DNA of 64,000 bases from Neopestalotiopsis rosae (GCA_023078685.1 JALGAS010000003.1:2356001-2420000); one strand, 5' to 3'. Positions 25,601 through 38,925 are shown, numbered from the stretch's first letter. The notes: generated from the letters alone by a model not told the origin. Made by a program: numbers and translations.

Positions 25601-28600
25601 CCCATCTTCACACCTCCTGGTACGGCGCAGTCTTTTTGATGGGCTGGTTCATTCTTGCCTTCTTCATTATCGTCAACATGTTCATTGCTGTTATTCAGGA
25701 GAATTTTGATGTATCTGAAGATGAGAAACGCTTGGAACAGGTCAAGTCCTTTCTTCAGAGAAAGGAGCTAGGCAACAACACAAGTAGCTTAGCCCTGTCC
25801 ACCATTTTCACTTTTGGCAAGAACCGCAAGAAGAAGGATCCTTTGGATTATGGTCCGGCTACCATGGAGATGTTGCTGAAGGATGCAGTCGTCCGGGAGT
25901 TTCTCGATGATTCCATGGACCCTCTACAGCAATCGCCCGGCGGATCTCAGTCACCTCAGCAAGGAACTGCTAATGGGACTGTACGCCCGGGCGCATGGTC
26001 ATCGATTTGGAGTCGTGTTCGCTCCGCATTCACAAGCAAGGAGCCCAACCCCTTTTACGAGACCCTCAAATTCGACACGACTAATGATAATCTTGATCCG
26101 CGAGCCATGGCTCGTCAAGCTGTGTCGCTGACCGCTGCTCGACGCAAGGCTCAGCGAGAATACCTGACACGCCACCCTACCTACAACAACGCCCTCTACA
26201 TCTTTACGCCCAAGAACCATCTTCGCCGTCTGTGTCAGAAGCTTGTTGGTCCAGGCAGGGGCCAGGAGCGTTTTGATGGCGTTGAGCCCAACAAGATCGC
26301 TTGGTACACCTTTTCGGCTTTTATTTACGCTGCAATTGTGGCCATGGTGGTCCTTGCATGTGTCACTACGCCACTTTATCAGAAAGAGTATTTTGCCAAT
26401 AACGACTTCCACATCACGAATTGGTTCGTCTGGGTGGACATGGGCTTTGCGATCCTCTTCTCGGTTGAGGCTGTCATCAAGGTCATAGCTGATGGCCTGT
26501 GGTTCACACCCAATGCATATTTCAGGAGCTCTTGGGGCATTATCGATGCCGTAGTGCTCATTACCTTGTGGATCAATGTCATCACACTACTAGCCAACGA
26601 TGGAGCAGTGTCTAGGGCTGTAGGCGCATTCAAGGCTCTTAGAGCTTTGCGCCTGCTTAACGTCAGTGATAGTGCTCGGCAGACGTTCCATTCACTCATC
26701 ATCGTCGCTGGATGGAAGCTTATGGGAGTAAGTTTACAAGCCATCCTACGACGCGATTTATGCTGACCAATTGACAGGCTGCCTTTGTTTCCATGTCCTT
26801 GTTGATTCCATTTGCCATCTATGCTTTGAATCTTTTCAACGGGAAAATGGTCCAGTGCAATGACGGTGATATTTACAACTTGACCAACTGCTTTGGCGAA
26901 TATGAAGCATCGCCGTTCAGTGAGGACTGGCCAATGCTGGCGCCACGTGTCGCACAAAACCCATTTTACTCATTCGATGACTTTGGATCGTCTCTATTCA
27001 TCCTCTTCACCATTGTGTCGCAGGAAGGATGGGTAGACGTGTCGTTCTCGGCACAGTCAATCACGGGCATTGGCCTACAGCCATCCGATAATGCAGCACC
27101 AGGGAACGGATTCTTCTTTGTAGTCTTCAACATCCTCGCCACAGTCTTCGTTCTGACATTGTTCATTTCTGTCTTCATGCGCAACTACACAGAGTTGACG
27201 GGAGTTGCATTCCTAACGACAGAGCAAAGATCGTGGCTCGAGTTACGGAAGCTGCTGCGCCAAATTTCGCCTTCCAAGAGCTCGTATGACGATTCCGAAA
27301 AGAAGTGGAAGAAGTGGTGTCACAAACGTGCCATTGAGAAGCGTGGAAAGTGGTACACTGCTGTCACAGTCGTGCTTGTCCTCCACTTAATCTTGCTCAT
27401 GATGGAATACTATCCAGAGCCCACCTGGTGGACGACAACAAGAGACATCATCTTTTTGATATTCACGCTCATTTATATTGCCAACATCGTCATTCGAGTC
27501 GTTGGCCTGGGTTGGTCCCGTTATCGAAAGAGCTCCTGGGATGTATTTTCCCTGGTTGCCGTTTTTGGAGCTTTCGCCACATCCGCATTGCTAGTCAGCA
27601 AGGAGCAGAACACAGTTTGGGTTCAGCTGCACAAGTTCTTCCTCGTAGCAATTGTCCTGATGCTCATTCCCAGGAACGATGCCCTCGACCAACTTTTCAA
27701 GACAGCAGCTGCCAGTCTGACTACGATTGTCAATCTTTTGGCCACCTGGCTTGTCTTCTTCCTGGTTTTCGCGATTGCGTTTACTCAAACCTTCAGTTTG
27801 ACTCGTTTTGGCAGCGGCGAAGAGGCGAACGTCAACTTCCGAACCGTCCCCAAAGCCCTGATTCTCCTATTCAGGATGAGTTGTGGTGAGGGCTGGAATG
27901 AACTGATGGAAGACTACGCCATGATAGAACCTCCATTATGTGTCGAGAGTAACGAGTTCACTGATAGTGACTGCGGTAGCGCTGTCTGGGCTCGGGGTCT
28001 GTTCATCGCCTGGAACCTTGTCAGCATGTATATCTTCGTGAATTTGTTCATCTCACTTATTTACGAAAGTTTCGCATACGTCTACCAGCGCTCGAGTGGG
28101 CTGGGAAATATTGATCGTCACGAGATTCGTCGCTTCAAGGAGGCGTGGCGGAGTGTCGATCCAGCTGGCACAGGCTTCATCAGCAAGGAATCGTTTCCCA
28201 AGCTCCTAGCCGAGCTTTCCGGTGTCTTCGAGATGCGTATATACAGCGACAAGGACTCGATAGGTCAGATTCTCCGAGATGTTCGCAGTGAAGACCCAGG
28301 AGCTAGGCACGGATCCATTGCCTCCCAGAGTGCTCTATCTGGAATCGATGTGAAAAAGCTCAACGACAGACTAAACCAGATCGATGTCATAGCCGTACGC
28401 GAGCGTCGCCGACGGTTCAACATCTTCTTCGAGGAAGTCATGGTCTCTGCAGATCCTGACAAGGGCATCTCCTTTACAACAGTTCTCATGATATTGGCAC
28501 ACTACAATATCATAAGCGATAGTAAAAGTTTGCGTCTGGAGGAATTTTTGCGACGTCGTGCTCGCTTGCAGCGCGTCGAGGAAGAAGTCCGACGTCGTGT

Positions 28601-29195
28601 GGTCCTGGGCTTTTTCGATACTATGTGAGTTAAAAAGATACGCTGATGCTTGATTCCATGTAGCTTGCTTACTGACCACGAAAATAGGTACTGGGTGCGA
28701 AGGTTCAAGAAGCATCTCGACAAGAAACGGGCCGGACGTATGACGGCGGTACCGCAATTGGACGTACCCGACATCTTTGTTGAAGATGACGAGGGACGTC
28801 ACAGAACCCCGCAACGTGCAACGGTGGCTGTTACTCCTCGCGCCCGAGCTGCAACAACGTCATCAGAGTTCCTGGCTGCAGCAGACGCCGTACGACCTGC
28901 ACATCGCAGCTGGGCGTCGAGTACCGATATATCAAACATGGATGCCCAATATCAGCATCCACTCAGTCTACCAAGGACACCACCGTCCATGCCGGGTCAC
29001 AGGGCCGACACATCGGCCTTTAGCTTTGAGCTCCAGGAGCCTGGACCATCATCAGGGGAGAACAGCCGCCGGGGCAGTTCTGTCAGTCCGGCCCAGGTCC
29101 GGGAGTTGTTGGACGACTCCGTCTGGGTTGAAAGTATTCGCCGTAGCGCCACGATCCGCAAATCTGTGCGCAAAACGGACTGGAACCAATACTGA
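22670..29195 (+). CDS. CCH1: High-affinity voltage-gated calcium channel alpha subunit Cch1
   Basis: Cch1 is the plasma-membrane pore subunit that works with Mid1 for calcium uptake under stress, mating and cell-wall damage. Four exons, 22670-24289, 24352-26727, 26778-28624 and 28688-29195, encode 2116 residues, normal for the family. The first ~330 residues are disordered and Ser/Pro-rich. Four six-helix repeats follow. Their pore-loop residues read N680 (SANTW), E943 (SSENW), E1415 (SQEGW) and E1703 (CGEGW). Voltage-sensor helices carry spaced Arg, for example RIVRLLAL and ALRALRLLN. A degenerate EF-hand (DPAGTGFISKESF, about residue 1793) sits after repeat IV, as in animal Cav channels. 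The last exon encodes a variable Ser/Pro-rich tail. The ATG context CACCATGAGC is good. All introns are 50-63 nt. Confidence 0.95.
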
Positions 29196-32100
29196 TCAAG
29201 GAACCCGGCCCATCTTCAACTCTGAAGCAGCGTACTTTGCTCTGTGTTCATATCACATAATATAATGAGATCACGTGGTAGGAGGTAGAGAAAAGGAGAA
29301 GTTTTTCACATATCTAGACATTGAAACGTCAGAAGGAGAACCCCTTCAAGGTTATAATGGTGATCGCCTGCACTGGACGGGCGCGATTAGGTGAAAGAAG
29401 AGGGGGTACAGAAATGAGATGATCTTGGATGAATGAGGCATGAGAAGATCATAAATTGGCGTTTCATGGTACATTAGGCGCATGCGGTCATTTCAACGGC
29501 GGACTTGCAAGCATTTTTTTACGCAGCGATTTCACGATACCTCACTTGTTGCGGTATTACAGTACCTTGGATGACAGAAGCGAGAAGAGAAGAAGGATTT
29601 GATACCAAGAATAGTTGTTCACCATTATAGATATTTGTGCGTGGTGGTGCGGAGCAGAAACGAACCTCTGTGTGTATAGAGAAGTAGTAATGAATGTTGC
29701 AAACAAGCGTTGATGCAAGAACATGTCTTTCAAAGTCAAGACTCTATTGTATGTGTAGATTCAGGGTTGACTATCAACTTAAAAGGTCAACTCAGCGTGT
29801 ACGAAGCAGTGAATCTGTGTATATGCGTATGTGTGAATCTATGTTCATGACCCAAGCAAGATATGTCGACCTCGCTGCAGCTGCCGTAGATACTATAGTA
29901 CTACGTAAACGTCGATTCCTCAACCCGAGATCAGTATCATCGCGCAACCGGTCGAGAACCCGTGCGTGCTATCGGCTGCACCTTGACTGGTGCTGATCAG
30001 CTCGTATAGTAGCTCCCATCTCTTATGGAGAATTCCCTCAATCCGCTGAACTCTGTTTTGACGTGTCTATCCAAGTACTCCATCATGTAGATTATGTGGG
30101 ACCGATTATAAACACCCACGAGACTCGGGCCCCCGTCTCTTCTGCTTACGAGAAACCGTCTACATTGAAAACGCCCGGAGGAGGGCTGGTCAGTCACGAT
30201 ATCGGGTTCATTGGGTTTGGCGTAATAGTGATCGTTCTCATTGGATATGGGAACTGTCATGAGAGCTACCAAGTTTCTGACCTCATCGCGTTCCAGCTAA
30301 GTCTGGACAACGGGAGAAATGGAAAAGGGAAAAGCTTGAGCACGACCGAGCTTCACAAGCTATTACACCAAGCTAATAACATGGTAGACTCGGACGCAGA
30401 GCACTTTTCTCTCGTTCAGCCAGCCTTGGACTTTGTCACGGATTTTTCGAAAGCAGCATGACTCGGGAACCCAAGACTGCTTGCTAGTGTCTCCAGCCAC
30501 AAGCACGCACACACGCGGACAGATCAGTGATGGGCACGTCAAGTTCGCCCTGCTGGAAAAAAATGACCATGTTCTCGCCCAACAATGTACACTAGAGACA
30601 GAGAGTGTCGAGTGGGTGTGTCTGTTTGTGTGAGTCGACACGTCAACGTAGTGTATTGCCATGTGGTGGATCGGCAGCCACGGCACTTGCGAGACCACTG
30701 GCGGCTCCGGGGACGATGTCTGAAAATTCCGGGACTTTTTAGTACAGTAACTACTGTGTATATGGTATTGGTTGATTCTAGGCCCTATTCTGGTTTACGA
30801 GAACGCGAGACCGGGACGGGGCTTTCTTGGCCCAGCACGCAAAAGACAAAGATAGATGGCTGACTAGTTATGACATGACATAGTTGCGAGCAAAATGGCC
30901 TTTTTTTTCTCTTCCTTCCTTTCTTCAGCTCCAAAACTTGACTCGAGATGGAGAGACAGAGTTTTTGAGTTTGGAGCTATATCGATCTTTCTTTCTTGAT
31001 CGATTCCCTTCATACTTGTCTTCTCTCTTCCTTGACTGGCTGGATTGCGATCACGCGGGCCGTTACGACTGTTTTGCCAAGTGGAGTTGGACTTGCCCCT
31101 TATACCCTTTTTTTTTTTATTCCAGTCGAGTTGTTAATAATGAACGAGTTCGACGGGGGCATAATCAAAAACGTCACCACGTCACGGTCTAGAATTTTGA
31201 GGCTGGCGTGGCTCTTTGCGCGTCGTCATTCCCACTTTTTTCTACAAAGTAGATTCCCTCTGACAGCGGGTTGTGGCTCAGCTTTTTAACAAGCTACACA
31301 CAGTATGGTGATGCGATGGCTTTTTTTTCGCTGGCAAGGTGCCAAGCTGCTTGAACGGCAGCTACGGAAACAACCTACCTAGCGTGACGAGCTAACGGCC
31401 ATGGTCTTTGTGCCTTTCTCTTTTTGCCTTTTCATATTTTCCGCAACTGCAAGCGAGAAGAGAAGAGAGAGAGGAAAGATGCGTTCTGGACCTGCATAAG
31501 TGGCAGCTGAGCCGTTTGGTTTTTTTTTTTCTTTCTCTTTGCTCTGCTGGATCTACCGGAGAGTTTTGTATCCAATCAGACGTCGTTGATGTTCCTGCTG
31601 TGTACGTACTATGTATCTCTGCCACCTATTTCCTTTCTTTCCTTTTTAGCCTGCATAACCATTTCTCGCCAGGTCAGCAGGGCAGGGTCATGTTGGTATG
31701 TAGGCAGATAGCAAATAGAGATGGACTTGAAGTATTCCCGTTTTGTCTTGTAGTGGTGTCGTCTTTATTTGGTCCCGACCCTCGTATCTGCCTGTCGGAT
31801 GGGAGATATCCTGACTGACCTGCGACAGCTTCTCGAGGAAGCCCTGAAAAGACAAGATGGAGGACCCCTGTAAAACGGAGGAAGCCGAAAAGTGATGCTG
31901 GAGTCCAGTCCCCTGGCTTGCCTGGCTGGCTCTGGGTCTTGTCCTCCAAATCCCCCATGCCCCCAATTCAGCAAGCAGCACCATTTGCTGTACACGTCAG
32001 AAAGTTGTGTACACGATGTGCAATTATTAGTTCAATATGATGATGCAGTTATTCCTTTTCTTTTTGTGCCTGTCAAGATCAAGATCCCCTTCCCTGTAAT

Positions 32101-34951
32101 ATCTACATACTTCCGAGACACGGCTTCATCAAGGCAAGAATCTTGGTTTCGATAATTACATGACTTGCATTTCTTTGCTGCGGCAACCAACCTTTGATGG
32201 CAACGGCAAAAAAAAAAAAGAGAAAAGAAGGGAGGGGAAATTAACAACAGTCCATGATGAACATACATGCAAAACATGGTGTGTTGTTGGGTAACTGACA
32301 TGGCTGCTTGGCAGTGTATTATTCCATCTCGTTTCCAGAAAGATATGCAACATTTACCCAACATTAAACCCTCCCATCTCTTGTGAAGGCGGCCTGCATC
32401 TCGACCGTCGTCTCTGATAGATGATGAAACGATGCAACAGACTGTGCGGGGCTCTTTTGGTGGGCTGGCCGACCCACAGACGGTCTTCTGACACTGTTGG
32501 CTTTTGGGACGATTGGTTTTAGCAGCAGTAGCAGTAGCAGAGCAGCAGCGAGGTCTGCAAGCTCTGCAGTGAGAGAGCCCTGCCAGCACGTAGGTAGCAT
32601 TGAAAAGCCCCAAGGGACAGGACTGGACTAGGGACTACCTACCGATAAAGCAGTGCTGTTGATGCAGACTCAGGTACAGTGCAACCCCCCCCCCCCCGGC
32701 AGCCCACCCGTCCGCTAAGCAGAAGAGCCCCTGGATGGAACGGTGGACACCCCCGCTGCCGATCATACATGACCGAATCAGCATCATGTCCACCAGGGGG
32801 GTGCCCTGGACATGGACATCCTCCTGTTTCCGCTTTGCAGAGGGCACAAACGAGTTGCCGAGCATGGGAATCACCTCAAACACACACCACCCTCCATCGG
32901 ACGAGGTTGCAGGTTGCAGGTTGCTGCAGCAGAAGAAGAAGAAGTAGAAGAAGCACAAGAAGATGATGTTTCGTATCCAACCCATGGGCAGTGGCAAAAC
33001 AGTGTGCTCAGATCCTCTGAAGGGGAGGGAGCCAGAGACCTAACCTACATAGCACAGCCAGCAGCATCTTGTCTACTTTTGTGTCTGTCACCTCAGCCAA
33101 GATGCTCTCTTGCAACAGACTTGACACAAGACAATCGATCGCTGCAGTGCTGGTCAATGGTGTGGGTAAAGGTCCAGGACTCCATAGGGCACCCCTGGGG
33201 CACTCTTCCTGTTTCGTAACCTCTTTTGCGACCCGAAACATTCTCATTTCTGTCCGTCCCCAATGCATAAGCTGCACAGCTTTTTCCTTGCTACTGCGGG
33301 CAAGGCTTACATACACACACATACGTACACAGGTAGGTTAGGTACATACATACACATGATGATAGTCGATACCACTACTACTACTGTCTTTTTGCTTCGT
33401 CATTGCACCACTTGTTTAATGCCCCGTTGCTTGTTAATCAAGTCAATTTAGTAATGCAGTACTGTACCCCAACCGACACACCCTAGATGGAAGGTATTCC
33501 CGTCACGGCCCGTACACGTCTTACTCGTGGCTTTTGGTGGTCGTCATGACCTCTTTGCTTGGTGAATTTCTGATACCTGGCTAGCACCAGATGTCGACTG
33601 CCTTGAATTTGGCAGAATAACATACTGTTAGTACAGTAGTAGAACTCGGAGACATGGGACAGGAAGATCAATTCTCGATCACAGTTCGTCCCAAAGACCA
33701 GACCTTGCATTAGCCCGAGCGAACAAACCACCCCCAGTCTACCCAGTCCAGTTGCCCCCGATCCAGCATCCAGCCACAGTATGTGGGTTTCTTCTTCCCT
33801 TCTTGGGTGCCTTGGGTGCGTCCATCATCAATGCTGATGATGCATGAACCGGCGTAGTGTGTATGATCCACACCCCTTGGCTTGGGGGGAGGGGGAACAT
33901 GGGAGAGACACCAAACACCAGACAAGCAGAAGGAGCAGGAGCAGCAGCATTAGCATCAGCATCGGTACCAGAGCCGGGACAAGACGATGTCTCTGCTCGG
34001 ACGGCGAGTCGAGTACTATGCGAACAAGCCGGGCAAGCATAGTACACAACACTAGATGGCAAGCATTCCACTTTGGCCCTTTCCCTATTCTTTCTCTTGC
34101 CCCCTAGCTCCGGCTTGTCTTTTTTGGCTGGTTTGGCTGGTTCGGCTGTCTTGTCAGTGAAGTAGGTACTATGGTAACTAGGTAGGTACTGTGTGTAAGT
34201 GCTGCGCCCTCGAACGCGACTATCGCTCCATCGACACCAGCCCAGACAGGCCTAGAGTACGTACCTCACACACCCCGGCACGACGTTCTTTTTAGGATCA
34301 CCGCACTAAGACTATTGATGCACGTTCTATTTTCTTTCCCATCTTTTTTATCCCACTCTTTTCGTGTCTCCGCCTTCCCCCAGTCTGGATTGTCGTACTG
34401 TCTGTCTGTCGGTCGTAGTAGATTATTATTATAAGTCCTTCCTGGTCTCGGTCTCTCGGTCATACTTGCTTGATCTCTCTTTCTACTCTTCAATTCGACC
34501 AACAAACAAAAAAGTCAGTCCTCACGTGTCTGTCTCACACATTGACCCCGACAACGACTCATTTCTTGTTGATCGTGCTCTTCCTGTGATAAAAGATATC
34601 CTTGTGGTAGACGTCCTATCTTTACTACTACTACTACTTTCAACTCTCGAGACCCGGTTCCCGGATCTTGGCCGTTCGCTTCTTCCTTTCTCGCAAATCA
34701 GAACAATCACAGGCTGAGCCTATTCTACAAACACAACCTTAATTCTCACTCAAACCCACCGAGGACACCGCTATCACCAGGGCAACTCTTATATTACCTC
34801 TCGATACTCAACTCTCCAGTCCGGACTTTATACAACCTCTCTCTCGACTCTTTCACTACTCTTCTTCTCTCTCTCTTCCAAACAAAAATCAGTCTCGATA
34901 GCTCCGAGCATCTTTGGAAAGATTCTATCAGGAAAAAGATTCATAGTCAAG
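29196..34951. other. 5.8-kb gene-free region between CCH1 and a 95-residue gene
   Basis: No open frame here has recognisable protein character; the largest are simple-sequence artefacts. It holds a 13-C run at 32685-32697, GAA/CAG-rich microsatellites near 32925-32955 and 33930-33965, many T-rich tracts (30900, 31320, 31510), and TACCTA-type motifs at 31374, 32590, 32634, 33331 and 34178. The last ~400 bases before 34952 are pyrimidine-rich, as in fungal core promoters and 5' leaders. Confidence 0.5.
32685..32697. repeat. Poly-C run
   Basis: Thirteen consecutive C residues in intergenic DNA. This is a candidate length-variable site or a sequencing-error hotspot. Confidence 0.9.
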
Positions 34952-35239
34952 ATGCAGACCTCGCGATTCAACTCCATTCGCTCCCGCTTCTCGCCCTCGG
35001 GCCTGCGCACATCGTTCCGCCGAGCCTCATCAGCTTCGTCCCGCAGCACCAGCTCGCGGAACTCTTTTGCCTCCAACGGTTCGTCACCTGCCGAGACCAT
35101 CAACAGCGTCCTGTCCCGCCAGCCCTCCTTCATGGAGATGGAGGCCGAGAGGAGGAGCTTCGGCTCAGAGCTTAGCGTCCTCGAGCCAAGACCCAATGTC
35201 TACTGGGGTGGACTCGAGGAACGCATGGGTTCCTTTTAA
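34952..35239 (+). CDS. Small Ser/Arg-rich protein of unknown function
   Basis: This single-exon frame of 95 residues has a good start context (GTCAAGATGCAG). The N-terminal ~50 residues are strongly basic and Ser-rich (RFNSIRSRFSPSG, TSFRRASSASSRS), with several RxxS-type sites that kinases could use. The C-terminal third changes character: acidic and hydrophobic, with MEMEAERRSFGSELSVLEPR and then VYWGGLEERMGSF. That sharp change, together with a pyrimidine-rich leader and a codon pattern like real genes, argues for a genuine protein. I do not recognise a family. No signal peptide or membrane segment is visible. It stands alone in about 9.7 kb of otherwise gene-free DNA, typical of genes with long regulatory regions. 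Confidence 0.65.
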   Translation: MQTSRFNSIRSRFSPSGLRTSFRRASSASSRSTSSRNSFASNGSSPAETINSVLSRQPSFMEMEAERRSFGSELSVLEPRPNVYWGGLEERMGSF

Positions 35240-36289
35240 ATAAGGTCCCTGCTTGTCGATGCTCTCGAGGAAGCACGATATCATTATCATCATCAGTGCC
35301 CGAGACTCGGCTTCTCGGCCTTCTGACCCAAGGCCCGGCTGCTCTCGGCACAAATTTACATTCGATTCATGACACCATGAGCATTGATCATTGCTCATGA
35401 CGACTACTTAGGGAACACCTGCACTTGTGTGTTTCACGGGCGGCCCTGGACTGGTCGTACTCATACCCCCACGACTGGTGAATGGGACACGACGTGACGG
35501 GACTTATTTTGGGATCTTGAATTATTTGGGAACAACTGTTCGGGATCATTGACCCCATGATGACGAAGGCAATGTCATCGGGGAGACGAACTTTGCTGTT
35601 CCTCCTGGAAAGAAAAATGTGTGACACGAACGGAATGGGAAACGCACAGGTTCAATCAATTGGCGCTCAATGGAGTTTTTGCACTGCTGGAATACGGCAG
35701 CGCTTTGGGGTTCAGGGCCTATTCGTAGGATTTTTGTCTAGATTCGACTTTTTTATTTTTGGAAGACGGTAAACAAATGAAAAAGAGATCTTATTCCATC
35801 ACCTGCTGCTGCTGCTCTATACTTGCATCTTGTCACTTGTCATTTGCGATCATCTGTTGATTATTTTTTACCCATCCAAAGCCACCATGTTGTGCCACAT
35901 TATATACCCGATCAAACCGATCCTGATTTAAAACTCGTCTCCCCTTGCCTGTGCGACTTGAAAAAGACCCCTGTGACATGCATTTGCTGGCATCACTGCC
36001 GGCAAAGGGGGAGGAAGCAAAGAAGGAAGAAAAGAAGAAACTACACACCCAAGACGAATTGACTTAATGACATGCAGGAAGTAAACAAACAAATATTCGT
36101 TTGGCTTTATGATGGCCGATCCATTTTGTGTAATCTTTTTTCTATTTTTCGCTTTCCAGCTGCACAGGGTCTCGAGTGAATCAAACCTTATGCCAACCCC
36201 TTATCCTTGAACCCGTTGGGTTGGTGGGCGGAGGGGGGAGTATGTAAGCAGTCATGATGCATAACCTTGGAAAATTGGGGGAGGGACCT

Positions 36290-36309
36290 AAAAAAAAAAA
36301 AAAAAAAAA
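36290..36309. repeat. Poly-A run of 20
   Basis: Twenty consecutive A residues in gene-free DNA. No retroposed gene or target-site duplication was recognised next to it. Confidence 0.9.
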
Positions 36310-37439
36310 GGTCTCATAGAAAGAAGCACTCAAGCCACTTTCGCCGTTGCCCCTGGCACTCATTCTACTTTCCCTCCCGGCTTGCCCGTTAGGGTAGTGT
36401 GTGTGTGTGTTTTACACCTTTATGTATTATACCTTATTTTACATGTTCCGGAGCCCCGGGACTTTCGGGATACCTTTTTCGAGTATACTCTCCTGGTGCC
36501 GCTGCTGGATGTGAACTCTAAAAGATTCCCCGACTGATAAGCCATCTTTGACATGTAGTGTGGGAATGTTATCTTTTAATTGATCGCAGATGTAATGTTT
36601 TCTATGGTCGTTATTTTATCTTGATGATACTTTGCTCGTATCCGTATAAAAGTCCTGGTTTGATTTCTTGGCTGGCGTTAGTGGTGGAATATTCGAGAGA
36701 CATGATTATATCTTTTGTGTTTCCAATGTTTACACCCTGTGGAGACTCATCGTTTGATACTTGCTAGATGACAAAAATCTTACTTTGTAGAGGCGGATGC
36801 TCAGACATGACGAAATGAAATCGTTGTCAGTCTTAAGGGTTGAGTGAAAGAATGACACTCCTTATTACTGCTATCAAACAGAAGACAGGGCTTCCGCATT
36901 AATATATGACATCACCTAGCTCATTTTTTTGTTGTATGTAAGTCTTTAAGAAACCCTGAGATACTCAAGGAGACGAGTGATTGTGTTATTCGTCCGAGTT
37001 TCTGTGTGATACTCGTAATTGCAACTTTGTCGTGGTTCATTTTTGAGGAATGGCCATCAAGATATTTGTGGACATCTTTGACGAGACTCGAAGCCAAACA
37101 CTGACTATTTTCCATGTCTCTGTATAGCATCACGGTTTCACACAGCCGGAAATACTGCCAGTCCGGTTGAATCTTTTTAGTTCGCATTAGTTATATCGTC
37201 CGAGTGAGGATATAATGAATAGTATTAATAACCCGTGCCCTGCTCCGATATGCCAACTAGGACCTCAGATAGGTAGAGACATATAGATACCTTATTGCAT
37301 AATTCCATCGTTGATAAATTATAGCAGCGAGTGAGAGATGAGATGAAAACCATCTTCTTGCCGTTCAAATAAGTGATTCACTCAATAGTCAAAGAACGTG
37401 ATGCTTTACTTGAACTCGACAGGTTAGGTTTTTTCATAT

Positions 37440-38290
37440 ACGATGTCTTGGCGCGGCTACCTAAACATGGCTGATGGAGTCATTGTCCGCCGACACTCTT
37501 GTGCCTATATCTGAGCCTGGCTCATAGTATACCGCACATATACGTCTTTGTGAAGTTACCTGCATCTTGGCCGGCACACAGCGTTCTTGTGCATATACGG
37601 CTTTGCGCGCTCACCTGGACCTGGCTCACACTATAGTCCATGTGTACATCTTCGTGAAGTGACCTGGATCCGAGTCCGTGGGATCCTTGTGGTCCATGTC
37701 TTTGCGCGATTACCTAGACCGGACTCTTGTTGTTCTCGCACATCCACGGTTTTGGACGGTTATCTAGACCTAGCTCCTAAGTTCTTACATATACGAAGTC
37801 TCTGAACGGCTACCTGAATTTTGGCTCAGCGTGATCTTCGATTTCGCCTTTTTACGTTCTGCCGCGGTTACACAAACCTGACTCATGATATATTATATGT
37901 TCACGTTCCTGCGTGGTTACCCGGAATCTGCCTTATAAGGCCCTTGCACGTTCACGTACTTGCGCAATTACCTGGACCTGACCCCTGAGGCTCTCGTGCA
38001 TATAACGTCTTTGGGCGCTTACCTTGAGTGAACCTATGTAGTTCTTGGGCGTTGACGTTCTTGCGCGCCTACCTCGAACCCGTTCCTATAAGGCTCTTGC
38101 GCACTCACGTTCTTGCGCGGTTACCTGGACTTGACTCCTGGAGTTCTTGCGCATTTGAGATCTTGCGCGCCTACCTCAAGCCGACAATTGTGGTTCTTTT
38201 GCGTTTGACGCTCTTGCGCGCTTACCTGAAACGGCTTTTGTAGGGTTCTTGCGCATTCACGTCGTTGTGCGGTTACCCTGGAACGCCTAT
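37440..38290. repeat. Degenerate tandem array, ~50-bp unit, about 17 copies
   Basis: The anchor TTACCTGGA (and variants such as CTACCTGAA, TTATCTAGA) recurs near 37457, 37556, 37611, 37661, 37711, 37760, 37810, 37868, 37918, 37968, 38020, 38070, 38121, 38170, 38222 and 38272. Most steps are 49-52 bp. Each unit also carries one or two copies of TTCTTGCGC, about 17 bp apart, and a CATATACG or CATTCACG block. Copies after about 37960 are best preserved, while earlier ones are more diverged. The array is not clearly coding: frames of about 70 codons run through parts of it but break. It lies 640 bp upstream of the 584-residue gene. Confidence 0.85.
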
Positions 38291-38925
38291 AGGGGGTCGT
38301 CGTTCTCGTCACTTCTATGTACATATCGTCGACATCAACACCATAAACACCGCCGCCGCTTCGTGATGTCTCTCGTCGTCCACACAAGTCGTCGGCATCT
38401 AGGGGCCGCGCTCGACATCGTCGACCTCGTCGGCGCCGAGCCACAGGCCCCCCCAGCCGCAAATTCTGAAGCCGCAACAGCTCAAGCCGCGACCTTTCGA
38501 GCCACAGGTCCGTTTGAACCACTTGCCTCGTGGCCTACGATTTGGTTCTTTCCAACCACATCCTCGACACCTTGCGGGCCCTTCCAAACTTACTCTTTCA
38601 ACAAAAAAAAAAAAATCGCCTTGGGAAAGCTTCTGACTTTTAACAAGAAGAAGCCATCTCGTGACCTGGGCAACAGACAGTTTCTTCGCTCTGCTCTCTT
38701 TCCTGGGCGGTGTCACTTTTCCATCATCAAGCCGATCTTCAGGCATTTTCTCCGTTTGCGCTCAGAACATTCTCTTTGCGTCAGCTTCACCTTGGTGCAA
38801 CAACAAGGCAAGCAAAGCCTTCATCGTGAGGCATCATTTCTGCGCGTTTTGCCAGCGGCGCTCCCCCATTCGCAGCTTTCTGCCTCATCTCTCGATACTG
38901 AAACACTTTACTGTCGCTGATCGCC

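Larger units (their letters stand above)
35240..38925. other. 3.7-kb gene-free region containing a tandem array
   Basis: Downstream of the 95-residue gene I see no coding unit. A 20-A run occupies 36290-36309, and 36400-37400 is A+T-rich. The region 37440-38290 is a degenerate ~50-bp tandem array, listed separately. From 38300 to 38925 the sequence is likely promoter and leader of the next gene, with CT-rich tracts and an A run at about 38605-38617. Confidence 0.5.

Noticed and set aside
36290..36309. 20-A run as the tail of a retroposed gene
   Set aside because: No coding remnant or flanking target-site duplication was recognised upstream of it.
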